Source: Candidatus Jordarchaeia archaeon
Lineage (GTDB): Archaea > Asgardarchaeota > Jordiarchaeia > Jordiarchaeales > Jordiarchaeaceae
NCBI GenBank assembly: GCA_029856435.1
Contig: JAHQXB010000123.1
Span: forward strand, 1-60,269
Direction: 5' to 3'
Length of the DNA: 60,269 bases
A program made the position numbers and the translations under genes. Shown one piece after another: positions 36,315 to 45,540 of this stretch; positions within the stretch are counted from its first letter, which is position 1, and every line of letters begins with the position of its first letter. The notes beneath the pieces are model-generated. The model saw only the letters and a program-made list of their open reading frames with translations. It was not told the origin of the DNA and did no database searches.

Positions 36315-36628
36315 AAAGCGCTGGCTCCTTTCTTTTTTTGGCTAATTTCTAAGTAGATTTGGAAAAGTTTGTTTTAAAAACTAGTTTTGGTTGTTTTTCT
36401 CGCGTTTGGTGGTTTTCGGGTCGTGATATATGCGTATATATTTGAAGAATAGATATTGAAATATAGGTGCTATTACCATTATGTTATTTGCGAGATATTT
36501 ATTTTTACAGATTTATGTTTATTTACATGAAAATTAATAAAAAATTTTATATTGAACGTGTTTATTAGTTGAGGTTGTCCAGCTTTAGGCTTCCACGTAT
36601 CACCCAAAATATGTTGTGGGGCAGAAAA
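36315..36628. other. Intergenic region before the purine operon
   Basis: It begins with a pyrimidine run (CTCCTTTCTTTTTTT, 36326-36339) just after the membrane protein stop, which probably terminates transcription. It ends with an AT-rich promoter (TTTTATATT, 36545-36553) about 80 bases before purC. No gene was seen. Confidence 0.5.
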
Positions 36629-37381
36629 ATGTCCGAGTGCGAAGGCAAAGTTCTTTCTGAAGGTAAAACCAAGATAGTGCGCGAAACTAAAGACAGAAAC
36701 ATCGTCCTTTTAGAATTTAAAGACAGTATTACGGCCCTCGATGGGGAAAAAAAAGATGTTTTAAAAGGAAAATCTATAATAAACTCGCAAATATCCGCTC
36801 ACTTTTTCAAGCTACTAGCAAAGAAGGGTGTCCCTACTCACTTTGTGGAATTTGTTGAGCCGAATATGATGAAAGTAAAGAAGCTTAAAATGTTGCCTGT
36901 AGAGGTTGTTTGCAGAAACATTGCTGCAGGACATTTAGTTAAAAATTTTCCCATAAAAGAGGGCACCCCCCTGAACCCCCCGGTGGTTGAGTTTTACCTC
37001 AAGGACGATGCACGCCACGATCCCATGCTAAACGAGGACCACTTTGTGATCCTTGGAATAGCCCCAAGAAATGAGGTTAAAAAAATAAAGGAACTCACAC
37101 TCAAAACCAATAAAATTCTGAGCGAGTATCTAAAGTCCAAGAATCTTGTACTTGTGGATTTCAAGATAGAAGTTGGACGAGGGGAAGACGGCAAGATTTA
37201 TGTGGGAGACGAAATTAATGGCGACTCGATGAGAATTTGGGAAGCCGGCACCAACAAAATTCTAGATAAAGATGTTTATAGAAAGGGCGCATCCATAGAA
37301 GATGTTATGAGTACCTATATACAACTTTACCAGAAACTCTTAGGAAAAACGCCCCCAATTAGAGGAAACCAAAATGAATAA
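36629..37381 (+). CDS. purC: SAICAR synthetase (phosphoribosylaminoimidazole-succinocarboxamide synthase)
   Basis: A 250-residue enzyme joining aspartate to CAIR in purine synthesis. Motifs: LSEGKTKIVRET at the N-terminus, KDSITALDGEKKD, EVVCRNIAAGHLV, and VLVDFKIEVGR with GDEINGDSMRIW near the C-terminus. I start at ATG 36629; the frame opens at 36569, but the added residues are not family-like. It is the first gene of the purine operon and overlaps purS by eight bases. Confidence 0.93.
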   Translation: MSECEGKVLSEGKTKIVRETKDRNIVLLEFKDSITALDGEKKDVLKGKSIINSQISAHFFKLLAKKGVPTHFVEFVEPNMMKVKKLKMLPVEVVCRNIAAGHLVKNFPIKEGTPLNPPVVEFYLKDDARHDPMLNEDHFVILGIAPRNEVKKIKELTLKTNKILSEYLKSKNLVLVDFKIEVGRGEDGKIYVGDEINGDSMRIWEAGTNKILDKDVYRKGASIEDVMSTYIQLYQKLLGKTPPIRGNQNE

Positions 37382-37631
37382 TTACACGCTAGAAGTCATA
37401 ATTGAAAACAAGCCAGCCGCAAGAGACCCCGAAGGAGAAACCATTCTTAAAGACTTAATTAACCAGAACGGATTCGAAATGGTCAAAAGCGTGCGCTCTG
37501 GGAAATATCTCCGCATAAACCTAGAGGCGGAGAGCAAAGAGGAAGCCAAGAACATCGTTTATAGAATGTGTAATGATTTGAGAATTTACAACCCCATCAT
37601 ACATGTTGTTAATATAAATGTGAAGGATTAA
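37374..37631 (+). CDS. purS: FGAM synthase small subunit PurS
   Basis: An 85-residue subunit that bridges PurL and PurQ in the three-part FGAM synthase. It has the usual start YTLEVIIENKPAARDPEGE, followed by a KDLINQNG helix and the KYLRINLEAESKEEAKNIV stretch. It overlaps purC by eight bases. The plus strand here is A/C-rich, unlike the next gene purQ. Confidence 0.9.
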   Translation: MNNYTLEVIIENKPAARDPEGETILKDLINQNGFEMVKSVRSGKYLRINLEAESKEEAKNIVYRMCNDLRIYNPIIHVVNINVKD

Positions 37632-37663
37632 CCAAATCTGAGTAATTTATGAGGCCCAATCTT

Positions 37664-37768
37664 ATGAGTAAACTGGTTTCGGCAAGTTCCAAGGAGGAAG
37701 TCTATGATGAGGCTTCTTTGCCGAAAATTTGTTTCTTCAATAATTTGGAGGAATATTTGAGGCGATAA
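37664..37768 (+). CDS. Possible 34-residue small ORF between purS and purQ
   Basis: ATG 37664 with GAGG about nine bases upstream opens a 34-codon frame (MSKLVSASSKEEVYDEAS, then a helical NNLEEYLRR end). It stops at TAA 37766-37768, two bases before the purQ GTG. It covers most of the only sizeable gap in the operon. The ribosome site and the tight junction suggest translation, possibly as a leader peptide for purQ. Short length and lack of recognisable homologues keep confidence low. Confidence 0.4.
   Translation: MSKLVSASSKEEVYDEASLPKICFFNNLEEYLRR
37677..37726 (+). promoter_or_regulatory. Predicted RNA hairpin before purQ
   Basis: TTTCGGCAA (37677-37685) pairs perfectly with TTGCCGAAA (37718-37726). 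Inside, GAAGTCT (37697-37703) pairs with AGGCTTC (37710-37716), with one G-U pair. The two stems nearly stack on the 3' side. There is no T-run, so it is not a plain terminator. It may modulate expression or RNA processing between purS and purQ, or the small ORF. Confidence 0.4.
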
Positions 37769-37770
37769 TT

Positions 37771-38487
37771 GTGAGGGTCGCTGTTATCCGTTTTCCAGGT
37801 TCGAATTGTGATCTGGATACTGTGTATGTGTTTAGAAGTGTGGTGGGTTTGGAAACAGAACTGGTGTGGCACAAGCATTTTAACGACGGCGATTTTGATG
37901 CGGTTGTGCTTCCCGGCGGCTTCTCTTACGGCGATGCTCTGAGGGCTGGAGTTATAGCTGCATATAGCCCGGCCATGAAGCGGGTGAAGGAGATGGCCAA
38001 GGAGGGCAAGCCGGTTTTAGGTATATGTAATGGTTTCCAAATTCTCGTTGAGTCAGAATTGCTCAGCGGGGCCTTACTGAAAAATGATTGTCTCACGTTT
38101 ATATGTAAATGGGTCACGCTCCGTGTTGATAATGATAAAACTGCATTCACCAATACGATGAAAAAAGGCCAAATTCTCAAAATGCCAATAGCCCACAATG
38201 AAGGTCGATACTACAATGACATAGAAGCTATTCGGGAGATGGAGGAAAACAACCAGATTGTTTTTCGATACTCCAACGACAACGGTGAATTAACATCTGA
38301 ATCCAATCCTAATGGGTCTCTTGAGAATATTGCGGGTATATGCAACTTGGAGGGCAATGTGGTAGGCTTAATGCCCCATCCTGAGAGAGCTTCTGAACCA
38401 ATCCTCAGTCCATTTAAAACAGACCACGGAAAACTAGTTTTCGAATCCATGGTTAACGCAATCAGAAATGGGGGAAAATACAGGTGA
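37771..38487 (+). CDS. purQ: FGAM synthase glutaminase subunit PurQ
   Basis: A 238-residue class I glutamine amidotransferase. Motifs: VIRFPGSNCD at the start, VVLPGGFSYGD, the nucleophile elbow GICNGFQILVE with the catalytic Cys, PIAHNEGRYY, and VVGLMPHPERAS with the catalytic His and Glu. The start is GTG 37771 with GAGG nine bases upstream. It overlaps purL by four bases. It supplies ammonia to PurL through PurS. Confidence 0.93.
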   Translation: MRVAVIRFPGSNCDLDTVYVFRSVVGLETELVWHKHFNDGDFDAVVLPGGFSYGDALRAGVIAAYSPAMKRVKEMAKEGKPVLGICNGFQILVESELLSGALLKNDCLTFICKWVTLRVDNDKTAFTNTMKKGQILKMPIAHNEGRYYNDIEAIREMEENNQIVFRYSNDNGELTSESNPNGSLENIAGICNLEGNVVGLMPHPERASEPILSPFKTDHGKLVFESMVNAIRNGGKYR

Positions 38488-40700
38488 CAATAGTTGAAGG
38501 AGTGCAGGTGGATTTAAAGCCCGAGGAGCTAAGCCAAGCCGTAAAAATGTTGGGGAAAAAACCCAACGCTTTAGAAGTGGGTATGATAGATGTTATGTGG
38601 TCCGAGCACTGTTCCTACAAATCTTCAAGGCCAATTTTAAAGTTACTGCCCTGGAGTGGACCGAGGGTTGTGTGTGGACCGGGAAACGATGCGGGCGCCG
38701 TTGACATTGGAAATGGCTATGTTGCTGTTTTCAAAATTGAATCACACAATCACCCGTCAGCAATTGAGCCCTACAATGGGGCGGCGACTGGAATTGGAGG
38801 AATAATTCGGGACATCTTATGTATGGGCGCGCGTCCCATAGCGCTCCTTGATCCTCTACGTTTCGGCTCTATTAGGAGCCCTCGTTCACGTTGGCTCTTT
38901 AAGTATGTGGTGAAGGGCATTGCTGATTATGGAAATTGCGTGGGCATTCCAACAGTAGGGGGAGAAGTAGAATTCGATGAGAGCTTTGAATCAAACTGCC
39001 TGGTAAACGTGGCTTGCGTGGGCATAGCAAAAAGGAACGAAATAGTGTTAGCCGAAGCCAAGTATCCAGGTGATGTGGCGATTCTGGCGGGAGGCTCAAC
39101 TGGGAGAGACGGTATTCATGGTGTCACATTCGCCTCCCGAACTCTAACCGAAGAATCGGAAGAAGACCGACCTGCGGTTCAAGTAGGAGACCCATTCACA
39201 AAAAAGCTTATCATTGATGCTACACTCGAGATTTTGAAAACAGGTTTTGTGCATGGTTTGAAGGATCTGGGTGGTGGAGGTTTAACCTGCGCTTCTTCAG
39301 AGATGGCTAACAAGGGAGGCAGGGGTATTGACATTGAGCTCTCAAAAGTTCATCTCAGAGAAAAGGGTCTTTCGCCATTCGAAATAATGCTGTCTGAGTC
39401 GCAGGAACGTATGCTTTTCATTGTAGATCCAAAGGGTGTAGAAACTGTAACTGGAATACTTGACAAGTACGGTCTGTCTTGGAGTATTCCGGGCAAGGTC
39501 ACCGACTCCAAAAATGTACGGGTTTTTCTGAATGGTTCATTGGTGGCTGAGGTACCAGCAAAGCTTTTGGCGGAATCTCCCATAATAGAGAGAAAAGCGG
39601 AGAAGCCCTCCTACATTGATGAGCTGAAGAAGGTTGAAAGGCCCCCGATGCCCAACGATTTGTCAGAGGTACTGGTTCATCTAATGGCTTCGGAAAACAT
39701 TGCAAGCAAGGAATGGGTCTATAGACAATATGATCACGAGGTAGGTGTAAGAAGCGTAGTGAAGTGTGGAGAGGCGGATGCGGCGGTGCTTAGAATACTT
39801 GGTGAGGATAAAGGCATTGCGGTCTCAAGTGATTGCAACTCTAAACACTGTTACCTTGACCCATTTAATGGTGGAGCGGGTGCTGTCGCTGAAGCCTGCA
39901 GAAATGTTGCCTGTGTGGGAGCTGTTCCCCTAGCCATTGTGGACTGTTTGAATTTTGGCAATCCCGAAAAGGCCGATGTTTTCTGGCAGTTCAAAGAAAC
40001 GGTGCGTGGAATGTCCGAAATGTGTAAGGTTATGCAGACGCCCTGTGTGGGTGGTAACGTGAGTTTTTATAATGAGGATGAGGTTACCAAAAAGGCGGTG
40101 AAACCTTCTCCAGTGGTGGTAGCTCTTGGTGTTTTGAAATCGCTTAAAAATGTGGTAACATTAACATTCAAAAATGTCGGCGATTGTATTGTTTTACTTG
40201 GAAAAACATTTCCCGAAATGGGTGGCTCAGAATACTACTATACTATCCATCAAATTGAGGGAGGAATCGCTCCCAAAGTGGATATGAAGACAGAGAAAAG
40301 AACCATTGACTTTCTACTGTTAGCTATGAAGAAAGGCTATATTAATGCAGCTCACGACTGCTCAAAGGGTGGTCTCGGTGTGGCTCTATCCCTGATGAGT
40401 GTTAAAAGCAATCTTGGGCTGGAAGCTGAACTCCGAGAAACTAATACCGAGAACCTGAGATTTGATGAGCTTCTGTTTTCCGAAAGCCATTCCCGATTCA
40501 TTGTTACCACAAAAAAATCTAATCTTGACAACCTTTTGGAACTCGCCCAAAGTCGAGGCGTTTTTGCATGTCATTTAGGAACTGTTATTAGTTCACCTCG
40601 AATCGTATTTCGCTATGAAGATAATGAAATTGTGAAATGTGATTTAATGGAGATAAAGCAGGCTTGGGAGAGTACAATACCCTCATATATGAGGCTTTAA
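38484..40700 (+). CDS. purL: FGAM synthase large subunit PurL
   Basis: A 738-residue ATP-dependent synthase of the small archaeal/Gram-positive type without a glutaminase domain. Key regions are MWSEHCSYKSSRP, GNDAGAVDIG, FKIESHNHPSAIEPYNGAATG, MGARPIALLDPLRFG, GVHG-like GGSTGRDGIHG, VVKCGEADAAV, and the second-half DCLNFGNPEKADVFW and PCVGGNVSFYNE motifs. The start GTG lies within the purQ stop region. Confidence 0.94.
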   Translation: MTIVEGVQVDLKPEELSQAVKMLGKKPNALEVGMIDVMWSEHCSYKSSRPILKLLPWSGPRVVCGPGNDAGAVDIGNGYVAVFKIESHNHPSAIEPYNGAATGIGGIIRDILCMGARPIALLDPLRFGSIRSPRSRWLFKYVVKGIADYGNCVGIPTVGGEVEFDESFESNCLVNVACVGIAKRNEIVLAEAKYPGDVAILAGGSTGRDGIHGVTFASRTLTEESEEDRPAVQVGDPFTKKLIIDATLEILKTGFVHGLKDLGGGGLTCASSEMANKGGRGIDIELSKVHLREKGLSPFEIMLSESQERMLFIVDPKGVETVTGILDKYGLSWSIPGKVTDSKNVRVFLNGSLVAEVPAKLLAESPIIERKAEKPSYIDELKKVERPPMPNDLSEVLVHLMASENIASKEWVYRQYDHEVGVRSVVKCGEADAAVLRILGEDKGIAVSSDCNSKHCYLDPFNGGAGAVAEACRNVACVGAVPLAIVDCLNFGNPEKADVFWQFKETVRGMSEMCKVMQTPCVGGNVSFYNEDEVTKKAVKPSPVVVALGVLKSLKNVVTLTFKNVGDCIVLLGKTFPEMGGSEYYYTIHQIEGGIAPKVDMKTEKRTIDFLLLAMKKGYINAAHDCSKGGLGVALSLMSVKSNLGLEAELRETNTENLRFDELLFSESHSRFIVTTKKSNLDNLLELAQSRGVFACHLGTVISSPRIVFRYEDNEIVKCDLMEIKQAWESTIPSYMRL

Positions 40701-40702
40701 AT

Positions 40703-42148
40703 ATGTCCGAAAAATACTGTTTAGGCAAACCCCGCGAGCACTGCGGAGTAATAGGCGTTTATTCCCCAGACAAATCCATTCAAGTTTCAAGATACGCTTT
40801 TGACGGCTTAATTGCACTGCAACACCGGGGACAGGAATCCGCAGGAATATATGTACAGAATGGTAAAGGAATTACCGGCCACAAAGATATGGGTCTCGCC
40901 AGCACAGTCTTTACAAAAAAAATACTGTCCACACTTTATGGAAATAAAGCCATAGCCCACGTCAGGTACAGCACCACCTCAGACAGCAACATTGAAAATG
41001 CTCAGCCCAAAAAGTTCGTCTCCACCTTGGGATCATATGCCATCGCTTTTAATGGTACCATAACTAACTTTCTCAAACTGAGATCCATGTTGGAGGAGAA
41101 AGGACATGTTTTCCACACGGATTCAGACACCGAGACCATAGCCCACGTACTGGCAGCAAATCTGCTTGAGACAGATGATTACACACAAGCCATATTTAAA
41201 AGTATGAACGAGTTGAAGGGCTCCTATTCTATGGTTATTCTAAACGAGAAGGGCGATCTATATGCGGTGCGCGACCCACTAGGATTTAAACCACTGTGCA
41301 TAGGGCAGATCAACAACATTTTTATGGTGGCATCCGAAACTGCTGCCATCGAATCTCTAAACGGTACAGTTTTAGGAGACGTAGCGCCAGGGGAGGTGAT
41401 TCGAATTACCGATAGCGGGCCCGTAAAAGAAGGTGCCATTAAAGCCGAAAGGCACGCCCGCTGCATGTTCGAATTTGTTTACTTTTCAAGAACAGACTCC
41501 CGATTTGATGGAATCTCAATCTATAGGGTTCGAGAAAGATTAGGGAAAATATTAGCTCAAATACACCCCGTAGACGCAGACATCATCGTACCTGTTCCCG
41601 ATTCGGGTAGAACCGCTGCGGCGGGACTGGCGGCTGAGTCCGGCATACCTATGGTTGAGGGACTCATCAAAAACCGTTACGTTTGGCGAACCTTCATAAT
41701 GCCCGTACAGGCAGAAAGAGAAGACCAGGTTAAGTTGAAACTTAACCCCGTGAGAGAACTTATAAGCGGAAAGGACGTTGTACTCGTTGATGACTCCATA
41801 GTTCGCGCAACCACAATGAAGAGAATAGTGTGCCTTATACGAAACGCGGGAGCCAATAAAGTTCACGTCAGAGTTAGCTGCCCTCCCATCATAGCTCCCT
41901 GCTATATGGGAATAGACTTCCCCACCAGCCGTGAACTCATTGCTGCAAACCAAACAATAGAAGAAATCCGAAAATTCATTGGCGCGGACTCACTCGGATA
42001 CATGACGATTGATGGGTTAATGCAAGGCATAGGGCTGCCTGAAAACGAGCTCTGCCTTGCCTGCCTAAACAAAAAATATCCCATCGAAACCCTAGACACC
42101 GACTTCCTTGAGAGGCAACTCGGAGGACAAAAAAGAGTTGAAAATTAA
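40703..42148 (+). CDS. purF: Amidophosphoribosyltransferase, canonical-glutaminase copy
   Basis: A 481-residue PurF. The N-terminal Ntn glutaminase has a short propeptide and nucleophile C14 (HCGVIGVY), QHRGQESAGI, HVRYSTT with the Arg that binds glutamine, FNGTITN and TDSDTE. The C-terminal phosphoribosyltransferase has RTFIMPVQAER and the PRPP loop VLVDDSIVRATT, where Ala replaces the usual Gly. Cysteines in ARCMFEF, IIAPCYMG and LCLACLNKKYP suggest the [4Fe-4S]-containing PurF type. I start at ATG 40703, two bases after purL. It is followed at once by a second, degenerate PurF. Confidence 0.93.
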   Translation: MSEKYCLGKPREHCGVIGVYSPDKSIQVSRYAFDGLIALQHRGQESAGIYVQNGKGITGHKDMGLASTVFTKKILSTLYGNKAIAHVRYSTTSDSNIENAQPKKFVSTLGSYAIAFNGTITNFLKLRSMLEEKGHVFHTDSDTETIAHVLAANLLETDDYTQAIFKSMNELKGSYSMVILNEKGDLYAVRDPLGFKPLCIGQINNIFMVASETAAIESLNGTVLGDVAPGEVIRITDSGPVKEGAIKAERHARCMFEFVYFSRTDSRFDGISIYRVRERLGKILAQIHPVDADIIVPVPDSGRTAAAGLAAESGIPMVEGLIKNRYVWRTFIMPVQAEREDQVKLKLNPVRELISGKDVVLVDDSIVRATTMKRIVCLIRNAGANKVHVRVSCPPIIAPCYMGIDFPTSRELIAANQTIEEIRKFIGADSLGYMTIDGLMQGIGLPENELCLACLNKKYPIETLDTDFLERQLGGQKRVEN

Positions 42149-43481
42149 AGAGAAATGTGGAGTATTTGGAATCTATGCCTTTGATCAGAAATGGAATGTT
42201 TCCAGATTCGTGTACTACGGGCTAATAGCATCACAAAACAGAGGACAGGAAACCTGTGGAATAGCCACCTACAACGGGAACGAAATCAAATGCATCAAAG
42301 GTAGAGGAATGGTGGAAGAATTCTTCACAGCAGAAAAACTAGAAAAAACACCGGGCTGGATAGGAATAGGAAATGTTTGCCCATTCAGCCCAGAATCCAC
42401 AAACAACATACAACCAGTAAGCGACAACAAAACCCAACTAGTCTTCAGCTACAATGGAAAAATACTAAACTTCAAAGAAATATCCCCCAACTCCAACACC
42501 GGACCAGACGAAGACCCAAACGTCGCCGCAAAACTACTATCCCAAGAACTAGAAAAAAGCGACCCCTTACAAGCCACCGAAACCGTTATGGAGAAATTCA
42601 AAGGAGCCTACTCATTCGTAGCCATCACAAAAAACGGCGAAATGATAGTGGCACGAGACCCTATGGGCATAAAACCCCTATGTATAGGAAGCTTCGGCTT
42701 CGACCACGGAGCCGTCGCCTCAGAAAGCGCCACCCTAGACATAATAGGCGCAGACTACAAAGCACCAATAAAACCCGGAGAAATCTACGTATTCACCCCA
42801 TACAGCATAGAGAGAAAACAAGCCTTCAAACCCCAACCCAAATACTGCGCCTTCGAATACGTCTACTTTGCACGCCCAGACTCCATAATAAACGACAAAT
42901 CCGTCTACGAAGCCCGAATGAAAATCGGAGAACACCTCGCCAAAGAATTCCCCGTAGAAGCCGACGCGGTAATAGGCGTACCCGAAACCGCCATACCATT
43001 CGCTATGGCCTACTCAAACTACACCGGCACACCCATAGAAATGGGATTTGTAAGAACCGGCCGCGCAGTGCGAACCGCAATAAAACCCACACAGTTCGAA
43101 CGACTTGTAGGAGTGCAACTCAAACTAAACCCCATACGCAGCGCCATCCGAGGAAAAAAAGTAGTCCTAATCGACGACAGCGTAGTAAGAGGAACCACAA
43201 CCAGAAACATCGTCAACCTTATGCGCAACCGCATAGGAGCCAAAGAAGTCCACGTAAGAATAGGCAGCCCCCGCCTAATCTCACCCTGCCCATTCGGTGT
43301 CGAAGTTCCAGAAAAAGACGAACTCATAGCAGCCAACCTAACACCCGAAGAAGTAAGCAAAGTAGTAGGCGCAGACACCTTCGCCTGGCTATCCCTCAAA
43401 GGCGTAATCGACTCAATAGGATTCCCCAAAGAAAAACTCTGCCTAGGATGCTTCACAGGAAAATATCCCATAGAAGAATAA
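42138..43481 (+). CDS. PurF paralogue with degenerate glutaminase site
   Basis: A 447-residue PurF-like protein. The Ntn nucleophile is kept (KIKEKCGVFGIY, Cys 7), as are QNRGQETCGI and FSYNGKILN. The glutamine-binding segment has changed: where active enzymes read GIGHVRYPTAG (E. coli R73), it reads GIGNVCPFSPES, so Arg is Cys. The phosphoribosyltransferase half is intact, with RTAIKPTQFER, VLIDDSVVRGTT, SPCPFGVE and LCLGCFTGKYP. I start at TTG 42138 with GGAGG about 12 bases upstream. It overlaps purF by 11 bases. It may use free ammonia, form a heteromer with the first PurF, or serve another pathway. Wobble positions are strongly A/C-rich. Confidence 0.88.
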   Translation: MKIKEKCGVFGIYAFDQKWNVSRFVYYGLIASQNRGQETCGIATYNGNEIKCIKGRGMVEEFFTAEKLEKTPGWIGIGNVCPFSPESTNNIQPVSDNKTQLVFSYNGKILNFKEISPNSNTGPDEDPNVAAKLLSQELEKSDPLQATETVMEKFKGAYSFVAITKNGEMIVARDPMGIKPLCIGSFGFDHGAVASESATLDIIGADYKAPIKPGEIYVFTPYSIERKQAFKPQPKYCAFEYVYFARPDSIINDKSVYEARMKIGEHLAKEFPVEADAVIGVPETAIPFAMAYSNYTGTPIEMGFVRTGRAVRTAIKPTQFERLVGVQLKLNPIRSAIRGKKVVLIDDSVVRGTTTRNIVNLMRNRIGAKEVHVRIGSPRLISPCPFGVEVPEKDELIAANLTPEEVSKVVGADTFAWLSLKGVIDSIGFPKEKLCLGCFTGKYPIEE

Positions 43482-43500
43482 AACATAGGAGAATAAAAAA

Positions 43501-44979
43501 ATGGTAAAAATTCTGCTCGTAGGAAACGGAGCAAGAGAACACGCCATAGCCGACACACTAGCCAGAAGCACGCACCAACCGAAAATATACGCAGCGGCCG
43601 GTGAACGAAACCCCGGCATACTGAGAATATGCCAAAAAACTGGGGGAGAAATCATACTGGGAAAACCCACCGATCCCAAATTTGTAGCCCAAACCGCACA
43701 AAAATACTCCGTAGACTTCGTCTTCATAGGGCCCGAAGAACCACAATTCATGGGCGTAGCAGACGAGGTAGAAAATATGGGAATCCCCTGCATAGGAGCA
43801 AAAAAAGCCCCCTCAGAAATAGAAATGTCAAAAGCCTTTATGCGGAGACTCATGTGGAAATACAAAATCCCCGGAAGACTAAGATTCATGGCCTTTAAAA
43901 ACGTCGAAGACGCTATAGCCTACATAAACGAGTATGCAGAAAGCATAGCGCTAAAACCAGCAAGACAAGCAGGAGGAAAAGGAGTAAAAGTCATCGCAGA
44001 CCTCCAAGCATACCTCCAACAAGAAAAAGCGGAAGTAAAGAGAAAACACGCCCACGACATCTACGAAAAACACATGCAACCCTACACAGACATCGAAGAC
44101 AGAATACTAATAGAACAAAAAGTAGAAGGACCAGAATACACACTACAATGCTTCACAGACGGAAAAACCATAAAACCCCTACCACTAGTACAAGACAACA
44201 AAAACGCATACAATATGGATATTGGGCCCGAAACTGGTGGTATGGGTAGTATTGGTGGTCCGGGGTTGACTTTGCCCTTCATTAATGAGGAGGAGTATAA
44301 GCAGTCTGTTTCTATTGTGGAGAATGTTGTGAGGGCTATTGATAAGGAGTTGGGTGAGCCTTATCGTGGTGTTATTGCGGGTCAGATGATGTTGACTGCT
44401 CTGTGGGGTCCTACTATTATCGAGTTTTATTCACGGTTCGGTGATCCCGAGGCAGTGAATGTTCTTCCCATCCTTGAATCGGACTTGGTGGATGTTTCAG
44501 AGGCCATAATAAGTGGTAAACTTGGTAAAATTAATTTGAAGTTTAGAGATACAGCTACTGTTGTGAAGTGTATTGCTCCTAGAGGGTATCCTGATAGGAG
44601 GGATTTAGCTAGAGGTCATCCTTTGTATGTTGATGAGGCGGCTATTGAGAAGAGGGGTTGCAGGGTTTTCTATGGTTCTGTTGGCTTACAGGATGGTGAG
44701 ATGATTACTGGTGGGGCGCGCGCCGTGGAAATTTTGGCTGAGGCGGAATCTATTCCAGAGGCTTCAGAAATTGCGGAGAGCTGCATAGATTTTGTTAAAC
44801 TTAAGGATGACTGGAAACTATTCCATAGATCTGATATCGGCGGCGAGACGCTTTTAGAGAAGAGGATTGAGTTGGCTCAATTGATTAGGGAGATATATAA
44901 CTATCGCAGAGAAAAGGATCTTGTTGGGAGACAGGTGGACTGGATTCCGCTCAGGGGACGAATAGAGTACCAAGCCTAG
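43501..44979 (+). CDS. purD: Phosphoribosylamine-glycine ligase
   Basis: A 492-residue ATP-grasp enzyme that makes GAR from phosphoribosylamine, the PurF product. Motifs: ILLVGNGAREHAIAD at the start, FIGPEEPQFMGVAD, ALKPARQAGGKGVKV, LIEQKVEGPEYTLQCF, DIGPETGGMGSIGGPGL, AGQMMLTALWGPTIIEF and RFGDPEAVNVLP. Its length suits archaeal PurD. The gene changes base style at about 44215-44225, from A/C-rich to G/T-rich wobble positions, within one uninterrupted frame. It starts 19 bases after the second PurF. Confidence 0.93.
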   Translation: MVKILLVGNGAREHAIADTLARSTHQPKIYAAAGERNPGILRICQKTGGEIILGKPTDPKFVAQTAQKYSVDFVFIGPEEPQFMGVADEVENMGIPCIGAKKAPSEIEMSKAFMRRLMWKYKIPGRLRFMAFKNVEDAIAYINEYAESIALKPARQAGGKGVKVIADLQAYLQQEKAEVKRKHAHDIYEKHMQPYTDIEDRILIEQKVEGPEYTLQCFTDGKTIKPLPLVQDNKNAYNMDIGPETGGMGSIGGPGLTLPFINEEEYKQSVSIVENVVRAIDKELGEPYRGVIAGQMMLTALWGPTIIEFYSRFGDPEAVNVLPILESDLVDVSEAIISGKLGKINLKFRDTATVVKCIAPRGYPDRRDLARGHPLYVDEAAIEKRGCRVFYGSVGLQDGEMITGGARAVEILAEAESIPEASEIAESCIDFVKLKDDWKLFHRSDIGGETLLEKRIELAQLIREIYNYRREKDLVGRQVDWIPLRGRIEYQA

Positions 44980-45107
44980 CTACCTCTTTTTTAAACTATA
45001 CTGCTTTAGCTTCGCAAAGACTTTTTAGTTTAGGATGCTCTAAATGGATGTAGTTAGTAATTGGATTGTTTTTGTCATGGAATAATAGTGTAAAGTGGTG
45101 TAAAGCT

Positions 45108-45512
45108 ATGACTGAGAAGGAACCTTTGGTGTCAATTGTTATGGGCAGTGAATCTGATAGGGAGATAGCTTTAAAGGCTGTTGAGGTTTTGGACAGCAAT
45201 AATGTTCCTTATGAGGTTAGGGTGCTTTCCGCTCATAGAGATCCCAAAGAACTGGAGAAGTATATTACTGAGACGAAGTCTTTAGTGTTTATTGCGGTTG
45301 CCGGTTTGGCCGCTCACCTGCCCGGATTTATTGCTTCGAGGACGGAGAAGCCAGTTATCGGTGTGCCTGTTAGTTCCAAGCTGGGGGGTTTGGATGCCCT
45401 TCTTTCCATTGTTCAAATGCCTTCCGGTGTTCCTGTGGCTTGTGTGGGTATTGATAATGCGCGGAACGCTGCCTTTTTAGCGTTGAGGATACTTAAACTC
45501 TTGGGGCGATGA
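45108..45512 (+). CDS. purE: N5-CAIR mutase / AIR carboxylase PurE
   Basis: A 134-residue PurE with [16 protein letters not shown] near the N-terminus, [19 protein letters not shown] with the conserved [51 protein letters not shown] and [11 protein letters not shown] (quoted in pieces as read). No purK lies in the window, so it could act as an AIR carboxylase or with a distant PurK. The start is ATG 45108; the longer frame from 45066 lacks family residues. A T-run after purD suggests separate transcription. Confidence 0.92.
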   Translation: MTEKEPLVSIVMGSESDREIALKAVEVLDSNNVPYEVRVLSAHRDPKELEKYITETKSLVFIAVAGLAAHLPGFIASRTEKPVIGVPVSSKLGGLDALLSIVQMPSGVPVACVGIDNARNAAFLALRILKLLGR

Positions 45513-45540
45513 GTGTGTTTAGATGGAGGATCCGTGAAGG

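Noticed and set aside
37796..37810. GGTTCGAATTG resembling a tRNA T-loop
   Set aside because: It encodes the PGSNCD segment of PurQ and no acceptor or anticodon stem surrounds it.
42377..43507. A 376-codon plus-strand open frame overlapping the second purF
   Set aside because: It is an Arg/Thr/His-rich shadow of purF in another frame. It stays open because the plus strand is A/C-rich here and TAA/TGA/TAG are rare in that composition. No protein-like pattern is seen.
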